DNA of 64,000 nt from Streptomyces sp. NBC_01198 (GTDB taxonomy: Bacteria > Actinomycetota > Actinomycetes > Streptomycetales > Streptomycetaceae). The DNA is taken from NCBI RefSeq assembly GCF_036010485.1, contig NZ_CP108568.1:1116001-1180000 (forward strand). The letters are read 5' to 3'. Below the pieces are notes generated by a model. It saw nothing but the letters and a program-made list of their open reading frames with translations, made no database searches and was not told the origin of the DNA. A program made the position numbers and the translations under genes. This document shows positions 1 through 8,473 of the stretch, piece by piece; the first letter of the stretch is position 1, and each line of letters begins with the position of its first letter.

Positions 1-1
1 G

Positions 2-124
2 ATCGCCCGTCATATCAGTACCGCCGATCCCAGCGGCGACGCCGCCTTCGCCCGGGAGCTCGCCGAGATCTGGTGGTACGGCGTGTACTGCCGCCGGCAG
101 CAGCCCGCACCGCCAGCGAGCTGA
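2..124 (+). CDS. TetR-family regulator, C-terminal fragment (partial at window start)
   Basis: The frame is open from the first bases and ends in TGA at 122-124, giving about 40 residues whose composition (an acidic helix followed by a WWYGVYC segment and a Pro/Ala tail) resembles the last helix of TetR-type ligand-binding domains. The rest of the gene lies outside the window. Support comes mainly from context: a long palindrome of TetR-operator size begins 20 bp after the stop codon, in front of the next gene. The family assignment is an inference from a short tail. Confidence 0.45.
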   Translation: MARHISTADPSGDAAFARELAEIWWYGVYCRRQQPAPPAS

Positions 125-143
125 CACCCCCCGGGGGGCCGCT

Positions 144-176
144 GATCATACATAGTGTCGAACACAATGTACGATC
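144..176. promoter_or_regulatory. 33-bp imperfect palindrome, likely TetR operator
   Basis: GATCATACATAGTGT and ACACAATGTACGATC form near-perfect inverted arms around a 3-bp centre at about 160; outer GATC, TACAT/ATGTA and GTGT/ACAC match. It sits between the stop of the truncated regulator and the PAP2-like gene and is much more AT-rich than its surroundings, as expected for a regulator-binding site overlapping a promoter. Confidence 0.6.
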
Positions 177-246
177 GATGCGTTCTGCCGCACCGTGCCC
201 CGAACCGGCGCCAGATCGCACACCCCATCACCGGAGACAGATCCCC

Positions 247-909
247 ATGCTCACGGACATTCCCGCAGCGGGCCCGGCACCCGACAGCCACGAGCCCGTG
301 GGCACAGCGCGCGGCGCCGCCCCTCGTCCGCCGCACGGAACCGTCACCCGGGCGGCACGAACCATCACCGACGTTCTCCAGCCCCGCAACGTCCTGCTCG
401 TCGGCATGACCGGAGTCGGCTGGGCCCCTGCGGAGAGGTGGACGGGCATCCTTTGGGGGCTGTTCGGGGCCCTGTGCGCAGGCGTCATCCCCGCCGGGTA
501 CGTCGAGTGGCACCGCAAGCGGGGAACCTGGGGCGACCGGCACGTCGTGGACCGCACCCAATGCGCCCCGATCTTCCTCGTGATCCTCAGCTCGATCGGC
601 GTGGGACTCGCCGTGATGTCACTCGGCCACGCACCGGCCGACGTCATCACGGCGATGATCGCCTCCTGGGCCATGACGATCGTCCTGCTGGCCGTCAACA
701 CCGGCTGGAAGATCAGCGTGGACGCCGCGGTGGCGTCCTCCGCCGTGGCGATCCTCGCCGTCGTGCACTCGCCGTGGTGGGCGTGCGCCTACCTCCTGGT
801 GGCCGCGGTGTGCTGGTCCCGGGTGGTGCTGGCCTACCACACCACCGCCCAGACGCTCGCGGGCGCGACCCTCGGCGCGACCACCGCCATGGCCTTCCTC
901 GTTCCCTGA
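247..909 (+). CDS. PAP2-like integral membrane protein
   Basis: 220 residues with a Pro/Ala-rich N-terminus (1-40) and about five hydrophobic segments. Near the C-terminus SRVVLAYHTTAQTLAG (191-206) matches motif 3 of the PAP2 phosphatases (SR-x5-H), but the partner Asp is Gln, and the motif-2 His position reads KISVD (155-159), so catalytic activity is doubtful. RHVVDR (98-103) may correspond to motif 1. ATG 247 is chosen over a GTG at 73 because of GGAGA nine bases upstream and because the longer frame crosses the operator. The neighbour uppS makes polyprenyl diphosphates, which fits a polyprenyl-phosphate phosphatase relative. Family membership is fairly clear; function is inferred. Confidence 0.65.
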   Translation: MLTDIPAAGPAPDSHEPVGTARGAAPRPPHGTVTRAARTITDVLQPRNVLLVGMTGVGWAPAERWTGILWGLFGALCAGVIPAGYVEWHRKRGTWGDRHVVDRTQCAPIFLVILSSIGVGLAVMSLGHAPADVITAMIASWAMTIVLLAVNTGWKISVDAAVASSAVAILAVVHSPWWACAYLLVAAVCWSRVVLAYHTTAQTLAGATLGATTAMAFLVP

Positions 910-1014
910 GGACGCCTGCCGCCGGTCGGTGCGCGCCCGCGCCGCCGAGCGCCCCCATCCGCGGCGCAGCGCCGCGCAGCAACAGCAGCAGACACAGCAA
1001 GGAGTCGACAAGAC

Positions 1015-1848
1015 ATGGTGCCAACACCCCATCGGTTCCTGGGCCGGAACCGGACCTCGTACCGCACGCCCGACCCGCACCCCTCGGGCGCCCGGCCGCC
1101 CAAGCTCCCGGCGGAGCTGGTGCCCAAGCACGTCGCGGTGATCATGGACGGCAACGGCCGCTGGGCCAAGGAGCGCGGCCTGCCCCGCACCGAGGGCCAC
1201 AAGGTCGGCGAGGGCGTCGTCCTCGACGTCCTCAAGGGCTGCCTGGAGATCGGCGTCAAGAACCTCTCGCTCTACGCCTTCTCCACCGAGAACTGGAAGC
1301 GCTCGCCGGAGGAGGTGCGCTTCCTGATGAACTTCAACCGGGACGTCATCCGCCGCCGCCGGGACGAGATGGACGAGCTGGGCATCCGCATCCGCTGGGT
1401 CGGCCGCATGCCGAAGATGTGGAAGTCGGTGGTCCAGGAACTCCAGGTCGCCCAGGAGCAGACCGTCGACAACGACGCCATGACGCTGTACTTCTGCGTG
1501 AACTACGGCGGACGGGCCGAGATCGCCGACGCCGCCCAGGCGATGGCCCGCGACATCGCCGCCGGGCGGCTGGACCCGTCGAAGGTCAACGAGAAGACCT
1601 TCGCCAAGTACCTCTACTACCCCGACATGCCGGACGTCGACCTCTTCCTGCGGCCCAGCGGGGAGCAGCGCACGTCCAATTACCTGCTGTGGCAGAGCAG
1701 CTACGCGGAGATGGTCTTCCAGGACGTCCTCTGGCCGGACTTCGACCGCCGCGACCTGTGGCGGGCCTGCATGGAGTACGCCTCCCGCGACCGCCGGTTC
1801 GGCGGCGCCGTTCCGAACGAGGAACAGGTGCTGAACGGCAGGCTCTGA
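1015..1848 (+). CDS. uppS: Isoprenyl transferase ((Z)-polyprenyl diphosphate synthase)
   Basis: 277 residues, the normal length for actinobacterial cis-prenyltransferases, which condense isopentenyl diphosphate onto an allylic primer to make the lipid carrier for cell-wall precursors. The signature IMDGNGRWA with catalytic Asp45 and the C-terminal [15 protein letters not shown] motif are intact, as is the [11 protein letters not shown] block. An AAGGAG ribosome site precedes ATG 1015. Streptomycetes commonly carry more than one such paralogue. The gene lies 105 bp after the PAP2-like gene, on the same strand, and its stop is only 7 bp from the stop of the convergent nuoN. Confidence 0.95.
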   Translation: MVPTPHRFLGRNRTSYRTPDPHPSGARPPKLPAELVPKHVAVIMDGNGRWAKERGLPRTEGHKVGEGVVLDVLKGCLEIGVKNLSLYAFSTENWKRSPEEVRFLMNFNRDVIRRRRDEMDELGIRIRWVGRMPKMWKSVVQELQVAQEQTVDNDAMTLYFCVNYGGRAEIADAAQAMARDIAAGRLDPSKVNEKTFAKYLYYPDMPDVDLFLRPSGEQRTSNYLLWQSSYAEMVFQDVLWPDFDRRDLWRACMEYASRDRRFGGAVPNEEQVLNGRL

Positions 1849-1855
1849 CGCCGCG

Positions 1856-3277
1856 TCAGGGCGCCAGGTCTCCCGCTCCGAAAGGGAGGACCGCTCCGCC
1901 GGCGAGGCCGAGGACGAGCGAGAGTGCTGCGGCGGTGTACGCCGTGGCGGCTGCCCAGGTGCCCAGAACGGCGTGGGCCTCGCCAGGGGCGGCCTCGGTG
2001 GTGGAGAAGAGGGGGACGAGCCAGCGCAGGTAGTAGAAGAGGGAGGCGACGGTGTTGGCGACGGCGAGGGCTGCGAGCCAGGTGGCGCCGCCGTCGACGG
2101 CCGCGCTGAAGATCTCGAGTTTGCCGAGGAAGACGCCAGTGGGCGGGGTGCCGACGAACCCGAGCAGGCACACCACAAGCACGGCGGTCAGACCGGGGCG
2201 GCGGGTGGCCAGGCCGCGGTAGTCCTCCAGGGTCTGGGCGTGGGGCAGTTCGGTGACAACGGCGAAGGCGCCGAGGTTGGTGGCGGCGTAGGCGGCAAGG
2301 TAGAACAGCAGGCTTTTCTGGGCGAGGTCGCTCCGGGTGGCGACGGCGAGGGCCATGAGGAGGTAGCCCACCTGGCTGATGGTGGAGTACGCGAGCAGGC
2401 GTGTGACGGACTTCTGGAAGAACGCGGCGAGGTTGCCCAGGGTCATGGTCACCGCAGCGAGGATCGCCAGCAGCAAGGGCCAGTTGACGCCGGTGTCCGC
2501 CAGGGCCTGGTGGAGCAGCCGGTAGCCGGCGATGAGGCCGCCGATCTTGGGCAGCGTGGTGACGTAGGCGGCGACCGGCGCAGGGGCGCCCTGGGTGACG
2601 TCGGGGACCCAGAAGTGGGCGGGTACGGCTCCCGCTTTGAACAGCGGCCCGGCCAGCACGGCGACCAGCCCGACGGCGACGAGCCCGTAAGGGGCGGCCG
2701 GCAGCGTGGCCAGCAGCCGGCGGTAGAGGGTGGCGTGCCCGGCGGCGTAGAGCAGGGCGGTGCCGGCGAGTAGGGCGGTGCCGAGCAGGGCGCCCATCAG
2801 GTAGTACTTCAGGGCTGCTTCTGTTCCGGTGGCGTCCTTGGCGAAGGCGGCCAGCGCGTAGGCGGGGATGCTGGCGAGCAGGTAGGCGGCGAACAGCGTC
2901 AGCAGGTCGTTCGCGCCGATCAGGGCCAGGGTGCCGGCGCCGGTCATCAGCAGCAGCACCCAGAACTCCGTCTCGCGTTTGTGGCCGCGGACGGTCTCCA
3001 CCGACATGGCGATGACCAGCAGCAGGGAGCCCAGGCCGATCAGGCGGCCCGCGTCGGTGGCCGTGTCGACGGCGAACGTGTGGGAGAAGACGGTCTGTTC
3101 GCCGCCGGTGGCCATGGTGACCGCGGTCGCGGCCAGTCCGGTGACGCAGGCGGCAGCGGCGAGGACGGCGACATACCACTGGCGGCGGCGCGGCAGCCAG
3201 CAGCCGGCGAGCAGGCCGATGACGGCGGCGCCGAGCAGGGCGAGTTCCGGGATGAGAGCGGTCAGGTTCTGGTTCAC
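1856..3277 (-). CDS. nuoN: NADH-quinone oxidoreductase subunit N
   Basis: 473 residues, about 14 hydrophobic segments, an antiporter-like proton-pumping subunit of the complex I membrane arm. The broken-helix region GPLFKAGAVPAHFWVPDVTQGAPAP and the following TTLPKIGG keep the conserved lysines. The usual TM5 glutamate (normally within LELLSLP) appears to be replaced: the corresponding stretch reads AAYLLASIP. Translation starts at a GTG overlapping the nuoM stop (GTGA), and the gene is last in the nuo operon. The stop is 7 bp from the end of the convergent uppS, with no room for a separate terminator. Subunit identity is secure; the missing Glu needs an alignment. Confidence 0.93.
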   Translation of the reverse strand: MNQNLTALIPELALLGAAVIGLLAGCWLPRRRQWYVAVLAAAACVTGLAATAVTMATGGEQTVFSHTFAVDTATDAGRLIGLGSLLLVIAMSVETVRGHKRETEFWVLLLMTGAGTLALIGANDLLTLFAAYLLASIPAYALAAFAKDATGTEAALKYYLMGALLGTALLAGTALLYAAGHATLYRRLLATLPAAPYGLVAVGLVAVLAGPLFKAGAVPAHFWVPDVTQGAPAPVAAYVTTLPKIGGLIAGYRLLHQALADTGVNWPLLLAILAAVTMTLGNLAAFFQKSVTRLLAYSTISQVGYLLMALAVATRSDLAQKSLLFYLAAYAATNLGAFAVVTELPHAQTLEDYRGLATRRPGLTAVLVVCLLGFVGTPPTGVFLGKLEIFSAAVDGGATWLAALAVANTVASLFYYLRWLVPLFSTTEAAPGEAHAVLGTWAAATAYTAAALSLVLGLAGGAVLPFGAGDLAP

Positions 3278-4776
3278 CTGGCCACCAGCCCGGTCAGGGC
3301 GCGGCCTGCCGGTTCGATGACGTCCAGCAGCCAGCGCGGGGCGATGCCGATGATCAGGGCCACGGCCAGCAGTGTCACGGTCGGGATGGCCTCGCTGCGG
3401 CTCAGGTCGGTGATGCCGCCGGCGGGGGTGGTCTGCGGCAGCCGCGGGTGGCCGAGGAACATGGTGCGCAGGGCGCGCAGGAACAGGGCGGCGGTGATGA
3501 GGATGCCGGTCACCGCGATCGCGGTGGTGACGGGGCGGGAGGCGAGGGACCCGGTGAAGATCTGGAATTCGGCGATGAAACCGGAGAAGCCGGGGATGCC
3601 GAGGCTGGCGAACGCGGCGACGGCGGTGGCGGCGGCGAAGCGCGGAGTGTGCGCGGCCAGCCCCGAGTAGGCGTCGATGGCATAGGTGCGACCACGGTCG
3701 TAGAGCACCCCGGTGAGCAGGAAGAGGGCGCCGGTGATCAGGCCGTGGCTGACCATCTGGGTGACCGCGCCGGTCACCGCGAGCGAGCGGGCCTGGGCGT
3801 CGCTGCCGGCGAGGGTTCCGGCGGCGCCGACGGCGAGGACGATGTAGCCCATGTGGTTGACCGAGGTGTAGGCGATCATGCGCTTGAAGTCGGTCTGTGC
3901 CAGGGCCACCAGCGATCCGTAGAGGACGGATACGGCGCCGACGATGACGATGACCAGGGCGTAGTGGCGCCAGGAGCCGGGCAGCAGGGGCATGGCGATG
4001 CGGACGAAGCCGTAGGTGCCCATCTTCAGCAGGACCCCGGCCAGGATCGCCGAACCGGCGGCGGGGGCGTCGGTGTGGGCGGGCGGCAGCCAGGTGTGGA
4101 AGGGCACCGTCGGTGTCTTGACCGCCAGGCCGACTCCGATCGCCAGCAGCACCAGCCCGGCATAGGCTCCGCGCCCGGCCAGCGGGTCGGTGCGGGCCAG
4201 GTCGACGATGTCGAAGGTGTGCGGGGTTGCGGCCAGGTAGAGACCGATGAACCCCAGGAGCAGGGCGAGCGAGCCGAGGAAGGTGTAGAGGAAGAACTGC
4301 TGCGCCGCCGCCCGGGCGCGCTCTCCGTGGCCCCAGCCGGCGATGACGAAGAACATGCCGACGATGGACAGGTCGAAGAAGACGAAGAAGAGGATCAGGT
4401 CCAGGGCGACGAACAGCCCCATGCTGACCGTCTGCAGGAAAAGGAACAGGCACACGTAGGAGCGTGCCCGCCTGGTCTCGCGCAGCGAGTACACGGCAAC
4501 GGCCAGGAAGAGCAGGCAGGTCATCGCCAGCAGCGGCAGGGACAGCCCGTCGACGCCGACGTGGTAGCCGACCCCGGCGCTGGGGATCCAGCGCAGCCGC
4601 TGCTCGTACTGCATCCCGCCGCCTGTGTCGAAGCCGGCCCACAGGGCGATGACCAGGGCCAGGTCGGCGGCGGCAGCCGCGATCCACACCCAGACGTACG
4701 CACGCGCGCCCAGGGTGCGCGAGGTCAGCAGCACCGCGCAGACCAGCAGCGGCAGGAAGGTGACGACACTCAGCAC
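3274..4776 (-). CDS. nuoM: NADH-quinone oxidoreductase subunit M
   Basis: 500 residues with about 14 membrane segments. VKTPTVPFHTWLPPAHTDAPAAGS is the classic NuoM/proton-antiporter block, with the channel lysine present. The TM5 carboxylate, usually Glu in a FWE motif, is Asp here (FFVFFDLSIVG). GTG 4776 is taken as the start because a GAGG ribosome site lies 8 bases upstream and the frame upstream of it runs inside nuoL. It starts 5 bp after the nuoL stop and overlaps nuoN, so the subunits are translationally coupled. Confidence 0.94.
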   Translation of the reverse strand: MLSVVTFLPLLVCAVLLTSRTLGARAYVWVWIAAAAADLALVIALWAGFDTGGGMQYEQRLRWIPSAGVGYHVGVDGLSLPLLAMTCLLFLAVAVYSLRETRRARSYVCLFLFLQTVSMGLFVALDLILFFVFFDLSIVGMFFVIAGWGHGERARAAAQQFFLYTFLGSLALLLGFIGLYLAATPHTFDIVDLARTDPLAGRGAYAGLVLLAIGVGLAVKTPTVPFHTWLPPAHTDAPAAGSAILAGVLLKMGTYGFVRIAMPLLPGSWRHYALVIVIVGAVSVLYGSLVALAQTDFKRMIAYTSVNHMGYIVLAVGAAGTLAGSDAQARSLAVTGAVTQMVSHGLITGALFLLTGVLYDRGRTYAIDAYSGLAAHTPRFAAATAVAAFASLGIPGFSGFIAEFQIFTGSLASRPVTTAIAVTGILITAALFLRALRTMFLGHPRLPQTTPAGGITDLSRSEAIPTVTLLAVALIIGIAPRWLLDVIEPAGRALTGLVAR

Positions 4777-4781
4777 AGGGA

Positions 4782-6656
4782 TTACCTCACCAACAGCACG
4801 ATCAGGGTCAGCACCGCCAGGCCGATGGCGGCCTGGGCGTAGTACTGGTGCAGCAGCCCGGTCTGCGGGCGGCGCGCCCACCGGCCCAGGTGCCGCGCTC
4901 CGGCGGCGATCGCGTGGACGGCGGCGTCGATGCCGCTTTCGTCCACGCGGCGGGCGACCCGGGCCAGCGCCAGGGTGCCGCGGGCCGTCTGCCGCACGGC
5001 GGCGTCGACGGCCCGGTCGTCGAAGGCGGCCAGCGCCCGTGCGACGGCGAACACCGGGCGCACCACGCCGATTTCGGCAGCCCGTTCCAGAAGCAGCCAC
5101 TGCTGTGCCCACCGCACCGCGGCGGTAGGGGGGCCCGGTGCCGGGCGGCCGGACCACCACCAGGCCGTTCCTGCGGCGGCGAGTGCAAGGCCGGCGGACA
5201 GGGCCAACTCCCAGGCCGCGGGCGCCGGTTCGGCGGGGGTACCGACCAGCCGCCTGAGCCATGAGGCGGGAGCGGGCAGGGCCAGCACGCCCAGGACCGC
5301 GGCGGCCCCGGTCAGCGCCCACACCGGCAGGGGAACTGCGCGCGGGACGCTGCGGGTGCCGTGCTGTTCGGTGTCGTAGCCGGCCTCCGCGTTCTCAGGC
5401 AGGGGGCGGGTGACATACCAGAGGGCCTTGACGCTGTAGACGGCCGCGACGGCGGCGCCGGCGAGCCCGACGACGTACAGGCCGGCGTTCTCGGCGCGGG
5501 CGGCGGCCAGGACTTCGTCCTTGGCCGCCCACAGCGACAGCGGGGGCAGCCCCGCGAGTGTCAGGGTGCCGAGGGCAAAGGCTGCGCCGAGCGTGCGGGG
5601 GTGTCCGACGGCGCCGCGCAGGGCGGACAACTCCTTGGTACCGAGGGCGGTCAGCCACGCTCCGGCGCCCAGGAACAGCGCCGACTTGGTCGCGGCGTGC
5701 GCGACCAGCTGGGTGACGCCGCCCGCCAGGGCGCCGCTGCCTGCGGCAAGGACCATGTAGCCGATCTGCGCGGCGGTGGAGGCGGCGAGCAGTTGCTTCA
5801 GGTCGCGCTGTACGGCGGCCACGATGCCCAGGGCCAGGGCGGTTACCGCTCCGGTCCAGGCCACCAGCGGCCCGGCCCACGCGGTGGCGGCCAGCAGCGG
5901 GTGCAGCCGCAGCAGCAGGTAGGCGCCGGCGGCGACCATGGTCGCCGAGTGCAGCAGGGCCGAGACCGGGCTGGGGCCCTGCATGGCCTTGGACAGCCAG
6001 AAGGAGAACGGCAGCTGGGCGGACTTGCCCAGGGCCGCGGCCACCACTCCGGCGGTGACCACCTCCAGCCACGGCGAGGCCGCCCGGGGCAGCGCGTCCA
6101 GGCGCAGGGAGCCGACGCCGCCGGCCAGCGCGGCCCCGGCCGCGAGATACAGGCCGAGGTCGGCGGTGCGTGTGGTGAGGAAGGAGACGCCGGCCGCGCG
6201 TACCCGCCCCTGCTCCTGCCACCGGTAGCCGATCAGCGCCCAGCTGGTGGCGCCCATGACCTCCCAGGCCATCAGCAGCAGCGGCAGGGTCGTCGCCGTG
6301 ACGGTGACCAGCATCGCTCCGGCGAACAGCAGCATCAGTCCGAAGAACCGGCCGCGGTTCTCGTCCCGGCTGGAATCCGCCGCCGAGAAGAGCAGCACCC
6401 CCTCGGTGACCGCGGCGACGGTGACCACCATGACCGCGGACAGGCCGTCCACCGCCAGCCCGGCCTGCATCCCGCGGAACAGCGGCGCACTCGCCTCCGG
6501 CCGTACCAGCGCCGCGGCCACGGCCAGACCCAGCGTCGCCAGCGCCGCCACCACACCGAGGGCCGGGGCCGGGCGGTTGACGCCCCGCCCCGCCAGGGCG
6601 AGGGCGGCCCCGGCCCCCAGGGGGACGGCGATCAGCAGCCAGAGCAGCGCGCTCAC
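4782..6656 (-). CDS. nuoL: NADH-quinone oxidoreductase subunit L
   Basis: 624 residues, the largest antiporter-like subunit. LLLMAWEVMGATSWALIGY carries the TM5 Glu, and SFWLSKAMQGPSPVSALLHSATMV is the signature broken helix. The C-terminal part contains a long amphipathic segment and a final single membrane span (QAAIGLAVLTLIVLLVR) that anchors the lateral helix along the membrane arm. The GTG start overlaps the nuoK stop. It is somewhat divergent in its C-terminal third, as in second copies of nuoL. Confidence 0.94.
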   Translation of the reverse strand: MSALLWLLIAVPLGAGAALALAGRGVNRPAPALGVVAALATLGLAVAAALVRPEASAPLFRGMQAGLAVDGLSAVMVVTVAAVTEGVLLFSAADSSRDENRGRFFGLMLLFAGAMLVTVTATTLPLLLMAWEVMGATSWALIGYRWQEQGRVRAAGVSFLTTRTADLGLYLAAGAALAGGVGSLRLDALPRAASPWLEVVTAGVVAAALGKSAQLPFSFWLSKAMQGPSPVSALLHSATMVAAGAYLLLRLHPLLAATAWAGPLVAWTGAVTALALGIVAAVQRDLKQLLAASTAAQIGYMVLAAGSGALAGGVTQLVAHAATKSALFLGAGAWLTALGTKELSALRGAVGHPRTLGAAFALGTLTLAGLPPLSLWAAKDEVLAAARAENAGLYVVGLAGAAVAAVYSVKALWYVTRPLPENAEAGYDTEQHGTRSVPRAVPLPVWALTGAAAVLGVLALPAPASWLRRLVGTPAEPAPAAWELALSAGLALAAAGTAWWWSGRPAPGPPTAAVRWAQQWLLLERAAEIGVVRPVFAVARALAAFDDRAVDAAVRQTARGTLALARVARRVDESGIDAAVHAIAAGARHLGRWARRPQTGLLHQYYAQAAIGLAVLTLIVLLVR

Positions 6657-6958
6657 CCCTTGAGCTCCGCGGCCATGTCGGTCATGTCGACCTGCCGGGC
6701 CCGATAGATCGCCGTGGTGACGGCGAAGCCCATGGCCATCTCCGCCGCCATCGCCACGACCGCCGCGATGACGACCACCTGGCCGCTCGGCGCGGCCGGG
6801 GCCAGGAAGTGCCAGAAGTCGGCGGCGGCGACGATGGTCCCGCCGATCATCAGCTCGATCCCCATCATGATCATGACGATGGACTGCTGGGACAGCGCCC
6901 CGAACAGACCGACGCAGAACAGGCCAGCGGCCACCACCAGCAGCAGGTGGAAGGTCAT
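6653..6958 (-). CDS. nuoK: NADH-quinone oxidoreductase subunit K
   Basis: 101 residues with three membrane helices, the standard size. Both key glutamates of the E-channel are present: MGIELM around residue 35 and AAEMAMGFA around residue 73. ATG 6958 overlaps the nuoJ stop as ATGA and the gene's stop overlaps nuoL, so it sits inside a translationally coupled run. The C-terminal tail RARQVDMTDMAAELKG is hydrophilic. Confidence 0.94.
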   Translation of the reverse strand: MTFHLLLVVAAGLFCVGLFGALSQQSIVMIMMGIELMIGGTIVAAADFWHFLAPAAPSGQVVVIAAVVAMAAEMAMGFAVTTAIYRARQVDMTDMAAELKG

Positions 6959-7524
6959 CGGCCCACCCCTGCGCCGGCCGGGTCCTTCGCGGGCCGCTGG
7001 TCGAGATCGTCGCCGAACCGGTCGTAGCGGCCCCGGTGGGTGGCCAGCACGGTGGCGCCGACCATGGTGGCCAGCAGCACGAAGCCCAGCGTCACCATGG
7101 TCAGCATCTGATCGCCCATCAGCGCCGTACCGGCCTGGAAGGTGGTGTCCTTCGGCCGGACCCCCGTGCGCCCGGGCCACGGCACCGCGAAGATCCCGGC
7201 GACCAGGGCGGCGAAAACCACGGCGCTGACGACCAGGGAGCCGCCCTTGTTGTGCAGCATCGACATCGGCATCAGACCGGCCGGGTTCATCATGTAGGCG
7301 ATCATGAACACGGCCATGATCAGCATCTCCATGACCATCATCAGCACGATCACCACCCCCAGATAGGGCAGCCCGAGCACGGTCACCACGCCCCCGACGC
7401 AGCACAGGGACGCCAGCAGCGCGAAGGTGACACGGGCCATCGAGTCGAGGGTGAACACCAGCACGCCGCAGGCCGGGGCAAGCACGCCCAGCACGCCCAG
7501 CAGGACCAGGTCGGTCGTACTCAA
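6955..7524 (-). CDS. nuoJ: NADH-quinone oxidoreductase subunit J
   Basis: 189 residues with five hydrophobic segments followed by a soluble tail (about 145-189). The run LPYLGVVIVLMMVMEMLIMAVFMIAYMM matches the TM3 region of NuoJ (usually YVGAVMVLFLFVVMML), although its Tyr-Val-Gly block is divergent. ATG 7524 lies 19 bp after the nuoH stop; the gene's stop overlaps nuoK. The level of divergence is typical of accessory nuo operons. Confidence 0.9.
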   Translation of the reverse strand: MSTTDLVLLGVLGVLAPACGVLVFTLDSMARVTFALLASLCCVGGVVTVLGLPYLGVVIVLMMVMEMLIMAVFMIAYMMNPAGLMPMSMLHNKGGSLVVSAVVFAALVAGIFAVPWPGRTGVRPKDTTFQAGTALMGDQMLTMVTLGFVLLATMVGATVLATHRGRYDRFGDDLDQRPAKDPAGAGVGR

Positions 7525-7543
7525 GAGGTGGTCCCTTCGCTCG

Positions 7544-8473
7544 TCATCGGTTCAGGTTCACCAGGGCCGGGACCAGCACCTGCACGATCGTCAGCGGGAT
7601 GAGCACCACCCAGGCCAGCTCCACATAGCGGTCCGCGCGGATCATCGGCAGCCGGCGTGCGGCCAGCACCAGCACGGCCAGCACCAGCAACGTCTTGACC
7701 AGCGACCACGCCCAGTCCGGCAGTACGGGGCCGGCGCCGCCGCCCAGGAACAGCGGCGCCGCCATCGCCGCGCCCGCGGCCAGCCACAGCCACCGCCCGG
7801 CCTGCAGCAGCAGCCGGTCCACCCCGCCGATCTCGCCCAGCACGCCGCCGGCGAGGTCCCGGCCGGCGGGATAGCCGAACGGGCCCGTGAAGCTGAAGGC
7901 GAGCACCCCGGCCAGGTAGACGACGAAGGCCACCGGCATCCACACCGCGTACCACAGGCCGTGCTGCGCGGCGGCGATGTCGGTCACCCGCAGGGACTGC
8001 GCCCCGGTGGCCGTCGAGATCAGCGCGAACATCAGCGGCAACTCGTACGCCAGGCCCTGGGCCAGGAAGCGGTAGCCGCCGACGAGGGAGAAGGCCGCGT
8101 CGGGCCCCCACCCGGCCAGCCACAGCCCGGCCCAGGTCAGCACCTCCATGGCGTTGAACCAGACCACCCCGACCGACAGGTCGGCCAGCACCGTGTCACC
8201 GAACGGGATCACCAGGGTGGACAGCACCGCGGCCACCGGCACCAGGACCGCACCGGCCCGCCACAGCAACACATCCGCACCGGGCAGGCGACGTGGCTGC
8301 GCCAGCACGGCCCGCGGCACACCGGTGAACGGCCGCACCGCGACCGCCACGGTCACCGGCCGCCCCGCGTCCCTGGCGTCGAGGACCGCGGTGAAGGCCA
8401 CCGCGAGCACCGCCAGCGCCAGCAGCATCGCGGGTGCCGCCAGCAGCGTCCACCACGCCCCCGGCTCACCCAT
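7544..8473 (-). CDS. nuoH: NADH-quinone oxidoreductase subunit H
   Basis: 309 residues with about eight membrane helices; NuoH forms the quinone-binding chamber at the junction of the two arms. Recognisable blocks are GGYRFLAQGLAYELPLMFALI and FGYPAGRDLAGGVLGEIGG, the latter replacing the usual EYSG motif. ATG 8473 (MGEPGAWW) is chosen because the upstream frame codes inside the preceding gene; it overlaps that gene by 8 bp. The protein is quite divergent from housekeeping NuoH, so quinone binding cannot be taken for granted. Confidence 0.9.
   Translation of the reverse strand: MGEPGAWWTLLAAPAMLLALAVLAVAFTAVLDARDAGRPVTVAVAVRPFTGVPRAVLAQPRRLPGADVLLWRAGAVLVPVAAVLSTLVIPFGDTVLADLSVGVVWFNAMEVLTWAGLWLAGWGPDAAFSLVGGYRFLAQGLAYELPLMFALISTATGAQSLRVTDIAAAQHGLWYAVWMPVAFVVYLAGVLAFSFTGPFGYPAGRDLAGGVLGEIGGVDRLLLQAGRWLWLAAGAAMAAPLFLGGGAGPVLPDWAWSLVKTLLVLAVLVLAARRLPMIRADRYVELAWVVLIPLTIVQVLVPALVNLNR

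Noticed and set aside
195..2033. 612-codon plus-strand frame across PAP2 and uppS
   Set aside because: Arg/Pro/Gly-rich translation in a shifted frame; both real genes in the region have motifs and ribosome sites in another frame.
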